From positions 1 through 64,000 of the forward strand of contig NZ_DASPLO010000218.1 of NCBI RefSeq assembly GCF_035627495.1: 64,000 nt of DNA. The letters are read 5' to 3'. Source of the stretch: Methylocaldum sp035627495 (lineage in GTDB: Bacteria; Pseudomonadota; Gammaproteobacteria; Methylococcales; Methylococcaceae). The position numbers and the translations under genes are program-made. Positions 44,388-52,147 of this stretch are shown here, piece by piece. The notes below the pieces were generated by a model that searched no databases, was not told where the DNA came from, and worked only from the letters and a program-made list of their open reading frames with translations. Positions within the stretch are counted from its first letter, which is position 1. The number at the start of each line of letters is the position of its first letter.

Positions 44388-44422
44388 TTTCTGGCGTAGC
44401 AGTAGGGTAGACAATACCCGCT

Positions 44423-45004
44423 CTACTTTTGGAGTCCTTCCCAAGGCTCGTACAAACCCTGCACCTCAACCTCGAAGAGCCCTAGAATCCGCCCGACCGT
44501 CTCGTCGATCAGCTCCGGCAGCGTCTTCGCTTTGCCGTAAAAGGCCGGCAACGGCGGAAAGATAATGCCTCCCATTTCCGTAACTGCCGCCATATTGCGG
44601 ATATGGGCCAAGTTCAACGGCGTTTCCCGCGGCACTACCACCAACCGACGACGCTCTTTAAGCGTCACATCAGCCGCGCGGGAGATTAGATTGTCGGAAA
44701 ACCCGTGCGCCACTGAAGCCAAAGTTTTCATGGAGCACGGTGCGATGATCATGCCGTGGGTCTTGAACGCGCCGCTCGCAATACTGGCCCCGATATCGTT
44801 TACATCGTGAACCACATCGGCAAACGCGCACACCTCGCTCCGCTTCATGCCCAGCTCATGGTGGATATTGAGCACGCCCGCCGAGGAAATGATCAGATGC
44901 GTCTCCCATCCGCCGATATCGCGCAGCACCTGCAGCAAGCGCAAGCCGTATACGGCCCCGGTAGCGCCGGTCATGGCGATAATCAGGCGCTTGCTTCCGC
45001 TCAT
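44423..45004 (-). CDS. ubiX: Flavin prenyltransferase UbiX
   Basis: A 193-residue enzyme that prenylates FMN to make the cofactor of the UbiD decarboxylase in ubiquinone synthesis. LIIAMTGATGAVYGLRLLQ at the N-terminus is the flavin-binding loop. MIIAPCSMKTLASVAHG near residue 86 and VVPRETPLNLAHIRNM near residue 124 are family signatures. Its ATG overlaps the stop of the prolyl aminopeptidase gene by four bases, so the two form an operon. Confidence 0.95.
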   Translation of the reverse strand: MSGSKRLIIAMTGATGAVYGLRLLQVLRDIGGWETHLIISSAGVLNIHHELGMKRSEVCAFADVVHDVNDIGASIASGAFKTHGMIIAPCSMKTLASVAHGFSDNLISRAADVTLKERRRLVVVPRETPLNLAHIRNMAAVTEMGGIIFPPLPAFYGKAKTLPELIDETVGRILGLFEVEVQGLYEPWEGLQK

Positions 45005-45951
45005 GAATCGAACCGCTCAAGCATTTCATCCGCCGCCGAAACCAAGGCGTCGGCCATTTCCTCACCGGCAGCGATATGTCCGGCGTTCGGCAAAATGCGC
45101 AATTCGGAATTCGGCAAGCGTCTGTGCAGGCTAAAGGAAGACTCTACGGGACAAACCAAGTCGCGACGGCCGTGAATCAAAATCGCCGGCAAATGGCTGA
45201 TCCTGTCACAGCCCTCCAGAATGCCATTTTCAGGAATGAAATATCCGTTCACGGCATAGTGGAGCTCAATCCGAGCCTGATTGACCACTTCGGATGAAAC
45301 ATGCTCGTTCAACTCGGACGGATCGAACTCATCGCCGAGAACGACTTGACCGCCCCACAACGCCCATGCCCGAGCGGCGCGCCGCTGGGCCAGTTCATCA
45401 TCACCGGTCAGGCATGAATACAAATAGGACAATGGATTATTCTGTTCGGACTCCGGAATACTTTCTATGAACCGCTCCCATTCCTCCGGATAAATTCGGT
45501 TTACGCCCGAGCCGGCGAACCAGGCGAGATCGCACTGCCGGGCCAAAAACACCGCCCTCAGCACCAGCGCCGCAACCTTAGCCGGATGGCGCTGAGCATA
45601 CAAAAGCGCCAAGGTTGCGCCCCAGGAGCCACCGAAGAGCAGCCAGCGATCGATTTGAAGGACATGACGGATGTATTCCAAATCACCGATCAAATCTGCC
45701 GTCGTGTTGCCGACAAGCTCCCCATGAGGACTTGACTGCCCCGCGCCTCGCTGATCGACAAGGATAATCCGGTACTTTTCGGGGTTGAAAAAGGAGCGAT
45801 GATAAGGCTTACAGCCGGAACCCGGTCCTCCGTGCAAGAACACAACGGGTACTCCGGAGGGAGTCCCGCATTCTTCCACAAAGACCTGATGATTATCCCG
45901 CTTGAATTGGTGAATCGCGTAGGGCTCGATGCCGGGATAAAGGGATTTCAT
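45001..45951 (-). CDS. pip: Prolyl aminopeptidase
   Basis: A 316-residue alpha/beta-hydrolase releasing N-terminal proline from peptides. VVFLHGGPGSGCKPYH is the oxyanion loop, LVDQRGAGQSSPHG the DQRG motif, and LFGGSWGATLALLYAQ near residue 113 holds the nucleophile serine (GGSWG). HGRRDLVCP near residue 266 and PNAGHIA near residue 293 carry the Asp and His of the triad. ATG at 45951 chosen over a TTG two codons upstream. Confidence 0.93.
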   Translation of the reverse strand: MKSLYPGIEPYAIHQFKRDNHQVFVEECGTPSGVPVVFLHGGPGSGCKPYHRSFFNPEKYRIILVDQRGAGQSSPHGELVGNTTADLIGDLEYIRHVLQIDRWLLFGGSWGATLALLYAQRHPAKVAALVLRAVFLARQCDLAWFAGSGVNRIYPEEWERFIESIPESEQNNPLSYLYSCLTGDDELAQRRAARAWALWGGQVVLGDEFDPSELNEHVSSEVVNQARIELHYAVNGYFIPENGILEGCDRISHLPAILIHGRRDLVCPVESSFSLHRRLPNSELRILPNAGHIAAGEEMADALVSAADEMLERFDS

Positions 45952-46072
45952 GCGCAAAAGATATTTGTTCGTCTATGGCCTTTATAGCCAAGACGCGATA
46001 TTCATGGCATGTCTAGAATAACTCATTACCTCCTCCATGGCATAACTGCCATCACTCCCTCTCAAAGGGAAC

Positions 46073-46099
46073 AAAAAAGGGGGATTTGCATCCCCCTTT
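46073..46099 (-). terminator. Rho-independent terminator of the outer-membrane protein gene
   Basis: On the minus strand AAAGGGGGAT pairs perfectly with ATCCCCCTTT around a 4-base loop, and is followed by TTTTTT including the last stem bases. It lies 21 bases after the stop codon. Confidence 0.85.
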
Positions 46100-46119
46100 C
46101 TCTCGACTTGAAAGTGACT

Positions 46120-47001
46120 TTAGAAGCCGAAGCCGAGAAATGCGCCGGTGGTAAACCCGTCCGTATCTACACCCCTGAGCACACCGTTGCTGCTCTTGAT
46201 GTCCAGGTCATCACCGGTGAAGTGATAGCGGAAATCGAGACCTGCCCACAGATCGCCCCAGATCTTGTATTCGGCGCCGGCACCGACCATCAGGCCTGGA
46301 TTCAGCACGGTGACACCGCTGGAGGGCGGGCTGATGACATGGATGCCGAGACCGAACGGAATGATCCACGGCCTGAAGTTACCCATATTGTTGAACTTGA
46401 TTTTCGGTGCGGCCGTCAGAGTGAACTGGGTAATCTTGTTCTCAATAGTTCCAGTAATAGCTGAGGTCTCATTGATAGCAATCAGCGTGTTCGTACCGGT
46501 GCCGAAGTTCTTGTATTCGAACATGACCTCACCGTCGAGCGAGGCCATATCAGTCAAGCCCCAGAAATCGTCGGTCAACTGATGGTCGAAACCGGCGCCG
46601 ACATACCAGCCGTCATTATCGTTATCCTCCTGATTGATCAACAGGGTTTCGAGACCTTTGTAGCCACGGCCATGCTCCATCTTGGCATAACCGCCGCGGA
46701 AGAAGAGAAGATCATGATGCTCTTTCTCATGCTCCTCTGCCTCGGCAAGCTGTTGATCGACCTTCTGCTGCTGCGCCTCGAGCTGTGCGGCGTTGGCCTT
46801 GGAGTCGGAACGCGCCTTCGCCAGTTCCGAGCGCAACGCGCGCATCTCGTCTTCCATCATCTGAAGACGTCTTTCGATATCGGCCTGGGCAGACGTACCT
46901 TTCGAGGTGTGCTTATCGGCCATAGCCTCTTGCGGCGCCAAGCCGGCAACCGCGACAGCGGCGGTAACAATCGCCGCCATACCAGTCGTTTTTTTGATCA
47001 T
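46120..47001 (-). CDS. Outer-membrane beta-barrel protein with periplasmic coiled coil
   Basis: A 293-residue protein. A signal peptide ends near AMADK (residue 28). Residues about 38-95 form a coiled coil (IERRLQMMEDEMRALRSELA, then AQLEAQQQKVDQQL). Residues about 98-293 are an eight-stranded OmpA/OmpW-size barrel with alternating hydrophobic strands and a terminal aromatic residue, TTGAFLGFGF. Function not known; a porin-like or structural role is likely. The strong terminator and long AT-rich leader suggest high expression. The coiled coil ahead of the barrel is unusual for simple porins. Confidence 0.78.
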   Translation of the reverse strand: MIKKTTGMAAIVTAAVAVAGLAPQEAMADKHTSKGTSAQADIERRLQMMEDEMRALRSELAKARSDSKANAAQLEAQQQKVDQQLAEAEEHEKEHHDLLFFRGGYAKMEHGRGYKGLETLLINQEDNDNDGWYVGAGFDHQLTDDFWGLTDMASLDGEVMFEYKNFGTGTNTLIAINETSAITGTIENKITQFTLTAAPKIKFNNMGNFRPWIIPFGLGIHVISPPSSGVTVLNPGLMVGAGAEYKIWGDLWAGLDFRYHFTGDDLDIKSSNGVLRGVDTDGFTTGAFLGFGF

Positions 47002-47432
47002 TCTTAATCTCCCCCTCGTGCAAGTTTAACTTAAGTCCGTTGCATGCCAGCAACAAAAAGTTGCATGTCGGCGCGATCCTAACAAAAAAATCCCCTTACA
47101 ACAATTAGTCTATTTCACTATTTTTGCCAATTACGGCAATTTGCATTATTGCTTTTTTCCAGCTAGCGAAAACACATAACCTTGCGGTTATAATGGCGAG
47201 TTACATTGCAACGGACATTTTGTGAGGCACGCCACTCGGCTATATAGCTAAGCGATTTGGCAAAACAAAAGGACCATCGCCTTGATATTAAGAGGATGCC
47301 CGACTCTCTCTTGCTTCTTGCCCGCAGCGAACAAATCTAAAAGGAATTCAAAGCACTACCTGTTTCAATCGGGTCGTGGCAGATATTTGCTCGATTACAA
47401 CATTCACTCGTCTAAAAATACAGAGACACGAC
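47002..47432. other. AT-rich divergent intergenic region
   Basis: 431 bases between the outer-membrane protein gene and mcl, markedly AT-rich near 47080-47200. A perfect TATAAT lies at 47189-47194 on the plus strand with no good -35. It probably carries promoters for both divergent genes. No gene or repeat seen. Confidence 0.5.
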
Positions 47433-48398
47433 ATGGCCGTAAAAAATCGATTACACCGTAGCGAGTTGGCTGTTCCCGGCAGCAACAAACGCATGCTGGA
47501 AAAAGCGCCCGACTCCGGCGCCGACGTGGTTTTTCTCGACTTGGAAGACGCCGTCGCCCCGGACGACAAAGAGCAGGCGCGGGCCAACATTATCGAAGCG
47601 CTGAACGCTTACGACTGGTCGAAGTGTGCCGTTTCCATCCGCATGAACGGACTTGACACCCATTACGCCTACCGCGATCTGGTGGAAGTGGTTGAAGCCT
47701 GCGGCGATAAACTCGACACTATTCTTATTCCCAAAGTGGGCTCTGCCTCCGACGTGTATTTCGTCGCCACCATGCTGTCCCAGATCGAAGCCTATAAAGG
47801 CTTCAAACCCATCAACATCCACGTGCTAATAGAAACCGCCATGGGCATCGCGAACGTGGAAGAAATCGCGAAGAGCTGCCCCGAGCGCATGGAAGCCATG
47901 GTGTTTGGCGTGGCCGACTACGCCGCCTCGGTACGCGCCCGCACTACGCAGATCGGCGGCGCCAATCCCGACTACGGCATGCTGACCGATCCCGACGAGA
48001 GCGGCGCACGCGCCTATCACTGGGGCGATCAATGGCATTTCGCCATCGCCCGCATGGCAGCAGCCTGCCGTGCCTATGGGCTTCGCCCCATCGATGGTCC
48101 GTTCGGCGATTTCAGCGATCCCGAGGGCTATAAGGTCGCCGCGCGCCGCGCCGCCGCCTTGGGCTGCGAGGGCAAATGGGCGATTCACCCATCCCAAGTC
48201 GCGCTGGCGAATGAAGTCTTCACCCCCACCGAAAAAGAAGTGAATCGCGCCCGCCGCATCCTGGTGGAGATGGAAAAAGCGGCGAAGGAAGGCAAGGGCG
48301 CCGTATCCCTGGACGGTCGCCTGATCGACGCTGCCTCCATCCGCATGGCCGAAAACGTGGTCAGGCAGATCGAACAAATCGAAGCCCGCAAGTCATAA
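47433..48398 (+). CDS. mcl: Malyl-CoA lyase
   Basis: A 321-residue CitE-like lyase that splits malyl-CoA into glyoxylate and acetyl-CoA in the serine cycle. RSELAVPGSNKRMLEKA at the N-terminus binds CoA. VFLDLEDAVAPDDK near residue 34, IHVLIETAMGIANVEEIAKS near residue 130 (metal-binding Glu), and VFGVADYAASVRAR near residue 157 with its Mg-binding Asp are all present. The C-terminal WAIHPSQVALANEVF is typical. Upstream in-frame codons to 47376 are not conserved. The next two genes encode the enzyme that makes its substrate, so this is a serine-cycle operon. Confidence 0.94.
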   Translation: MAVKNRLHRSELAVPGSNKRMLEKAPDSGADVVFLDLEDAVAPDDKEQARANIIEALNAYDWSKCAVSIRMNGLDTHYAYRDLVEVVEACGDKLDTILIPKVGSASDVYFVATMLSQIEAYKGFKPINIHVLIETAMGIANVEEIAKSCPERMEAMVFGVADYAASVRARTTQIGGANPDYGMLTDPDESGARAYHWGDQWHFAIARMAAACRAYGLRPIDGPFGDFSDPEGYKVAARRAAALGCEGKWAIHPSQVALANEVFTPTEKEVNRARRILVEMEKAAKEGKGAVSLDGRLIDAASIRMAENVVRQIEQIEARKS

Positions 48399-48410
48399 GG
48401 GATTTCCGTC

Positions 48411-48481
48411 GGTCGGGTTATCGAGTCGTAACCCGACATTCCTATCGTCGGGTTACGGTCTGCCAGCCCAACCCGACCTAC
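48411..48481. repeat. Palindromic repeat, GTAGGGYGGGTTA family
   Basis: ggtcgggtta...taacccgac...gtcgggtta...caacccgacctac: two nested inverted repeats in the 105-base gap between mcl and mtkA. Confidence 0.6.
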
Positions 48482-48503
48482 ATTGAAGAGAGGAAAGCAA
48501 TCA

Positions 48504-49673
48504 GTGAACATCCATGAATATCAAGCGAAGGAACTGCTGAAATCATACGGCGTGCCGGTTCCGGTTGGCGGCGTCGCTTATTCCGACCAGCAGGCAGCCC
48601 AGGTGGCCGAGGAAATCAGTGGCAGCAAATGGGTTGTCAAGGCACAGATTCATGCCGGTGGCCGCGGTAAGGCGGGCGGCGTTAAAGTCGTCGGCTCCAT
48701 CGATGAGGTGCAGAAAACCACCGATGCCATGATCGGCACCCATCTGGTCACCCATCAGACCGGCCCCGAAGGCTCCGTGGTCCAGCGCGTCTGGATCGAA
48801 CAGGCCAGCGACATCAAGAAGGAGTTTTATCTAGGCCTCGTGATCGACCGCGGCTCTCAGCGCATCACCATTATCGCGTCCAGCGAAGGCGGCATGGATA
48901 TCGAGGAAGTCGCCAAGGAGACTCCAGAGAAAATCGTCAAGGAAGTGATCGACCCCGCGATCGGCCTTCTGGATTTTCAATGCCGTAAAGTCGCCACCGC
49001 CATCGGACTCAAGGGCAAGCTGATGCCGCAGGCCGTCAAGCTGATGAAGGCCCTCTACCGCTGCATGCGCGACAAGGACGCCCTGCAGGCCGAAATCAAT
49101 CCGCTGGCCATCGTCGGGGACGGTGATGACAAACTGATGGTGCTGGACGCCAAGTTCAGCTTCGACGACAACGCCCTCTATCGCCAGAAAGCCGTCACCG
49201 AAATGCGCGACCTGGCCGAGGAAGATCCGAAAGAGGTCGAAGCCTCCGGACACGGTCTCAACTACATCGCGCTCGACGGCAACATCGGCTGCATCGTCAA
49301 TGGCGCCGGCCTCGCCATGGCTTCGCTGGACGCCATCACCCTGCACGGCGGACGTCCGGCCAACTTCCTCGACGTGGGCGGCGGCGCCTCCCCCGAGAAA
49401 GTCACCAACGCCTGCCGCATCGTGCTGGAAGACCCTAACGTCAAGTGCATCCTGGTCAACATTTTCGCCGGCATCAACCGCTGCGACTGGATCGCCAAGG
49501 GCTTGATCCAAGCCTGCAACAGCCTCCAAATCAAGGTTCCGCTGATCGTGCGCCTGGCCGGCACCAACGTCGAAGAAGGCCGCAAAATCTTGGCGAAGTC
49601 CGGCCTGTCCTTTATTACCGCCGAAAATCTGGATGCCGCGGCAGCCAAGGCGGTCGAAACGGTGAGAGGGTAA
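48504..49673 (+). CDS. mtkA: Malate-CoA ligase (malate thiokinase) beta subunit
   Basis: A 389-residue ATP-grasp subunit of the SucC family. With MtkB it makes malyl-CoA from malate, CoA and ATP. NIHEYQAKELLKSYGVPVP is the SucC start, KAQIHAGGRGKAGGVK near residue 47 the ATP-grasp site, and LDVGGGASPEKVTNA near residue 290 the CoA/phosphate region. It is called mtkA rather than sucC because it follows mcl directly. GTG start at 48504, preceded by AGAGGAAAG; the upstream in-frame TTG at 48483 is less likely. mtkB starts six bases after the stop. Confidence 0.9.
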   Translation: MNIHEYQAKELLKSYGVPVPVGGVAYSDQQAAQVAEEISGSKWVVKAQIHAGGRGKAGGVKVVGSIDEVQKTTDAMIGTHLVTHQTGPEGSVVQRVWIEQASDIKKEFYLGLVIDRGSQRITIIASSEGGMDIEEVAKETPEKIVKEVIDPAIGLLDFQCRKVATAIGLKGKLMPQAVKLMKALYRCMRDKDALQAEINPLAIVGDGDDKLMVLDAKFSFDDNALYRQKAVTEMRDLAEEDPKEVEASGHGLNYIALDGNIGCIVNGAGLAMASLDAITLHGGRPANFLDVGGGASPEKVTNACRIVLEDPNVKCILVNIFAGINRCDWIAKGLIQACNSLQIKVPLIVRLAGTNVEEGRKILAKSGLSFITAENLDAAAAKAVETVRG

Positions 49674-49678
49674 GCAGC

Positions 49679-50569
49679 ATGAGCGTATTCGTTAACAAAA
49701 ACTCCAGGGTCATCTTTCAAGGTTTCACCGGCGAGCACGCCACCTTCCACGCCGAAGACGCCATCAGAATCGGGACCAACGTGGTGGGCGGCGTCACGCC
49801 CGGCAAAGGCGGCACCACCCATCTGGGACTTCCGGTGTTCGATACCGTGGCCGAGGCCGTGGCCGCGACCGGCGCCGATGTCTCCGCCGTATTCGTGCCC
49901 CCGCCCTTCAGCGCCGACGCCTTGATGGAAGCCATCGACGCCGGGATCAAAGTGGCGGTGACCATCGCCGATGGCGTTCCGGTCCACGACATGATCCGCC
50001 TGCAACGCTACCGCACCGGCAAAGATGCGATCCTCATCGGCCCCAACACCCCCGGGATCATCACGCCGGGCGAATGCAAAGTAGGCATCATGCCTTCGCA
50101 CATCTACAAAAAGGGCAATGTCGGCATCGTCTCACGTTCCGGAACGCTCAACTACGAAGCCACCGAGCAGATGGCGGCCTTGGGACTCGGCATCACCACC
50201 TCCGTGGGCATCGGCGGCGATCCCATCAATGGCACCGACTTCGTGACCGTGCTGCGTGCCTTCGAAGCCGACCCTGAAACCGAAATCGTGGTCATGATCG
50301 GCGAAATCGGCGGTCCTCAAGAAGTTGCGGCGGCTCGCTGGGCCAAGGAAAACATGAAAAAGCCGGTCGTCGGTTTCGTAGCCGGCATTGCCGCTCCGCC
50401 GGGAAGGCGCATGGGTCACGCCGGCGCCATCATCTCCAACGAAGCCGACACGGCCAGCGCCAAGATGGATGCCATGGAAGCCTTGGGCCTTTATGTCTCC
50501 CGAAACCCGGCCCATATCGGCGAAACCGTGCTGCGGGCGATGACGGATAATGGCATCGCTATAAAATAG
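49679..50569 (+). CDS. mtkB: Malate-CoA ligase (malate thiokinase) alpha subunit
   Basis: A 296-residue SucD-family subunit. VIFQGFTGEHATFHAEDAI and GTNVVGGVTPGKGGTTH bind CoA. IGPNTPGIITPGECKVGIMP near residue 119 and GIVSRSGTLNYEATEQM near residue 149 are family motifs. RRMGHAGAIISNEADTA near residue 242 holds the phosphorylated active-site histidine (GHAGAI). It completes the mcl-mtkAB module; the products glyoxylate and acetyl-CoA feed C1 assimilation. Confidence 0.9.
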   Translation: MSVFVNKNSRVIFQGFTGEHATFHAEDAIRIGTNVVGGVTPGKGGTTHLGLPVFDTVAEAVAATGADVSAVFVPPPFSADALMEAIDAGIKVAVTIADGVPVHDMIRLQRYRTGKDAILIGPNTPGIITPGECKVGIMPSHIYKKGNVGIVSRSGTLNYEATEQMAALGLGITTSVGIGGDPINGTDFVTVLRAFEADPETEIVVMIGEIGGPQEVAAARWAKENMKKPVVGFVAGIAAPPGRRMGHAGAIISNEADTASAKMDAMEALGLYVSRNPAHIGETVLRAMTDNGIAIK

Positions 50570-50611
50570 GCCACCGTCGGGTTACGGCCTGTCGGCTTAG
50601 CCAACCTACAA

Positions 50612-50641
50612 AGCCGCTGGACCTGGACCAGCGGCTTTTTT
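50612..50641 (+). terminator. Rho-independent terminator after mtkB
   Basis: AGCCGCTGG (50612-50620) pairs perfectly with CCAGCGGCT (50628-50636) and runs into TTTTTT. It ends the mcl-mtkAB transcript just before the rhodanese gene. A degenerate repeat (gtcgggttacggcctgtcggcttagccaacctaca) lies at 50576-50610. Confidence 0.85.
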
Positions 50642-50657
50642 CATACGAGTGGAAACC

Positions 50658-50978
50658 ATGCGCGATATCTTGCCCTCGGAACTTCGAAGCTATCTCGAGA
50701 CCGCCGAGCCTAAACCTCTCCTGCTGGACGTGCGCGAACCCCAGGAATATGCCTACTGCCATATCGAAGGCAGCGCGCACATTCCCATGAACGATATTCC
50801 CTCCCGTCTCGGCGAACTTCATCCGCAACAGGAAATCGTGGTCATCTGCCATCACGGAATGCGCAGCCGTATGGTGGGCGACTACCTAACCCACCAAGGG
50901 TTCAGCAACATCGTCAACCTGCGGGGCGGCGTCGACGCTTGGGCCACGGAAGTCGACCCCAACATGCCGCAGTATTGA
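50658..50978 (+). CDS. Single-domain rhodanese
   Basis: A 106-residue rhodanese-fold protein (GlpE-like). LLLDVREPQEYAYCHIEGSAHIP-type beginning (here LLLDVREPQEYAY then EGSAHIPMNDIP), and the active-site loop ICHHGMRSR with the catalytic cysteine near residue 77. It probably transfers sulfane sulfur to cyanide or another acceptor in the cytoplasm. ATG at 50658; a GTG three codons earlier is possible. It is followed 2 bases later by dtd, so the two are co-transcribed. Confidence 0.9.
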   Translation: MRDILPSELRSYLETAEPKPLLLDVREPQEYAYCHIEGSAHIPMNDIPSRLGELHPQQEIVVICHHGMRSRMVGDYLTHQGFSNIVNLRGGVDAWATEVDPNMPQY

Positions 50979-50980
50979 TC

Positions 50981-51436
50981 ATGATCGCCGTCATTCAGCG
51001 GGTGACACGGGCGGAGGTGACCGTGGCGGGCGAAAGCGTCGGCAAGATCGGCCATGGGCTTCTCGCCTTGATCGCGGTCGAACGGGGAGATGCCGAATCC
51101 CAGGCGGACCGGCTGGCCAAGCGCATCCTGAGTTACCGGATTTTCGGGGATGCCGAGGACAAGATGAATCTCAACGTAGTGGACGTGAGCGGCGGAGTGT
51201 TGCTGGTCTCCCAGTTCACTTTAGCTGCCGATACCAGGAAGGGTATGCGTCCCAGCTTCACCCCAGCCGCCGATCCCGAAACCGGAAAACGGCTGTTCGA
51301 TTACTTTGTGGAAAAGGTACGGACAAGGTACGCCCCCGTGGAAACCGGGCGGTTCGGCGCCAACATGCAGGTAGAATTGGTGAACGACGGGCCGGTGACG
51401 TTCATTCTCAGCGTGCCACCAGCCAAAACCGAGTGA
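50981..51436 (+). CDS. dtd: D-aminoacyl-tRNA deacylase
   Basis: A 151-residue homodimeric enzyme that removes D-amino acids mischarged on tRNA. MIAVIQRVTRAEVTV is the invariant start, LLVSQFTLAADTRKGMRPSF near residue 76 carries the SQFTL motif, and MQVELVNDGPVTFIL near the C-terminus holds the NxGPVT chiral-proofreading motif. Start 2 bases after the rhodanese stop. Confidence 0.96.
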   Translation: MIAVIQRVTRAEVTVAGESVGKIGHGLLALIAVERGDAESQADRLAKRILSYRIFGDAEDKMNLNVVDVSGGVLLVSQFTLAADTRKGMRPSFTPAADPETGKRLFDYFVEKVRTRYAPVETGRFGANMQVELVNDGPVTFILSVPPAKTE

Positions 51437-51446
51437 TGGCAGTTTT

Positions 51447-51626
51447 GTAGGGTGGGTTAGACGCGCATCATCCAGGCGTTTTCGAGTTTCCCGGAACCTT
51501 GGAGCGCGTCGTAACCCACCGATCAAGTCGGCCGTTCCATAGAAAACCGGAATGGTGGGTTATGGTGCGCGTCCGGCTCAGTACCGATCGGAACGGTTTT
51601 CCTAATGCGCACCTAACCCACCCTAC
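51447..51626. repeat. Palindromic repeat, GTAGGGYGGGTTA family (long copy)
   Basis: GTAGGGTGGGTTAG (51447-51460) and CTAACCCACCCTAC (51613-51626) are perfect 14-bp inverted repeats. Two more inner copies of the TAACCCACC / GGTGGGTTA motif lie at about 51510-51560, so this looks like two nested or adjacent elements. It sits between convergent dtd and the L,D-transpeptidase. Confidence 0.8.
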
Positions 51627-51629
51627 TTC

Positions 51630-52139
51630 CTACGGTTCAATCAACACCCGCGTCCCCACATCCACCCGCTCAAACAATTCGGCGATATCGCCGCTATGCA
51701 TGCGGATGCAGCCATGGGACGCGGGCGCGCCGGTTACGCCAGCCTCGGGGCTTCCGTGGATGTAGATGTAGCGCCAGGTGGTGTCGACTTGGCCGTACCG
51801 GTTGAAACCGGGCTCCAAACCGCCTAGCCACAGGATTCGGGTCAAGATCCAGTCTCTTTCCGGAAACCTCGAGGCGAGGTCCGCATCGTAAATCTCCCCG
51901 GTGGGTCGACGTCCGACGAATACGGTGTTGAGCGGCAGGCCCGTTCCGATCTTTGCCCGAATGCGATGCCAGCCGCGCGGGGTGCAGCCGCTGCCCATGC
52001 GCTCGCCGGGCCCGTTCTTCGCAGTGGAGACGGGCCAGGTGCGGACCACCTCACCGTTCTCGATTAGATCGAGTTCCTGGCGGGGGATGCTGATGCGGAG
52101 GTAGAACGGCGATTCAGATGCCGGCCGGTCGGTTCGCAC
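51630..52139 (-). CDS. L,D-transpeptidase (YkuD family)
   Basis: A 169-residue protein with a complete YkuD catalytic domain. IYIHGSPEAGVTGAPASHGC and CIRMHSGDIAELF carry the HG...SHGCIRM motif with the catalytic cysteine near residue 146. These enzymes form 3-3 peptidoglycan cross-links or attach lipoproteins. It starts with GTG and has no visible signal peptide, which is odd for a periplasmic enzyme; an upstream start was not found before rlmD. The stop abuts a palindromic repeat. Confidence 0.85.
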   Translation of the reverse strand: MRTDRPASESPFYLRISIPRQELDLIENGEVVRTWPVSTAKNGPGERMGSGCTPRGWHRIRAKIGTGLPLNTVFVGRRPTGEIYDADLASRFPERDWILTRILWLGGLEPGFNRYGQVDTTWRYIYIHGSPEAGVTGAPASHGCIRMHSGDIAELFERVDVGTRVLIEP

Positions 52140-52147
52140 GGCACACC

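Noticed and set aside
48504..50569. Succinyl-CoA synthetase sucCD
   Set aside because: The sequences belong to the same superfamily, but the immediate upstream malyl-CoA lyase and shared operon favour malate-CoA ligase. Phylogeny would settle it.
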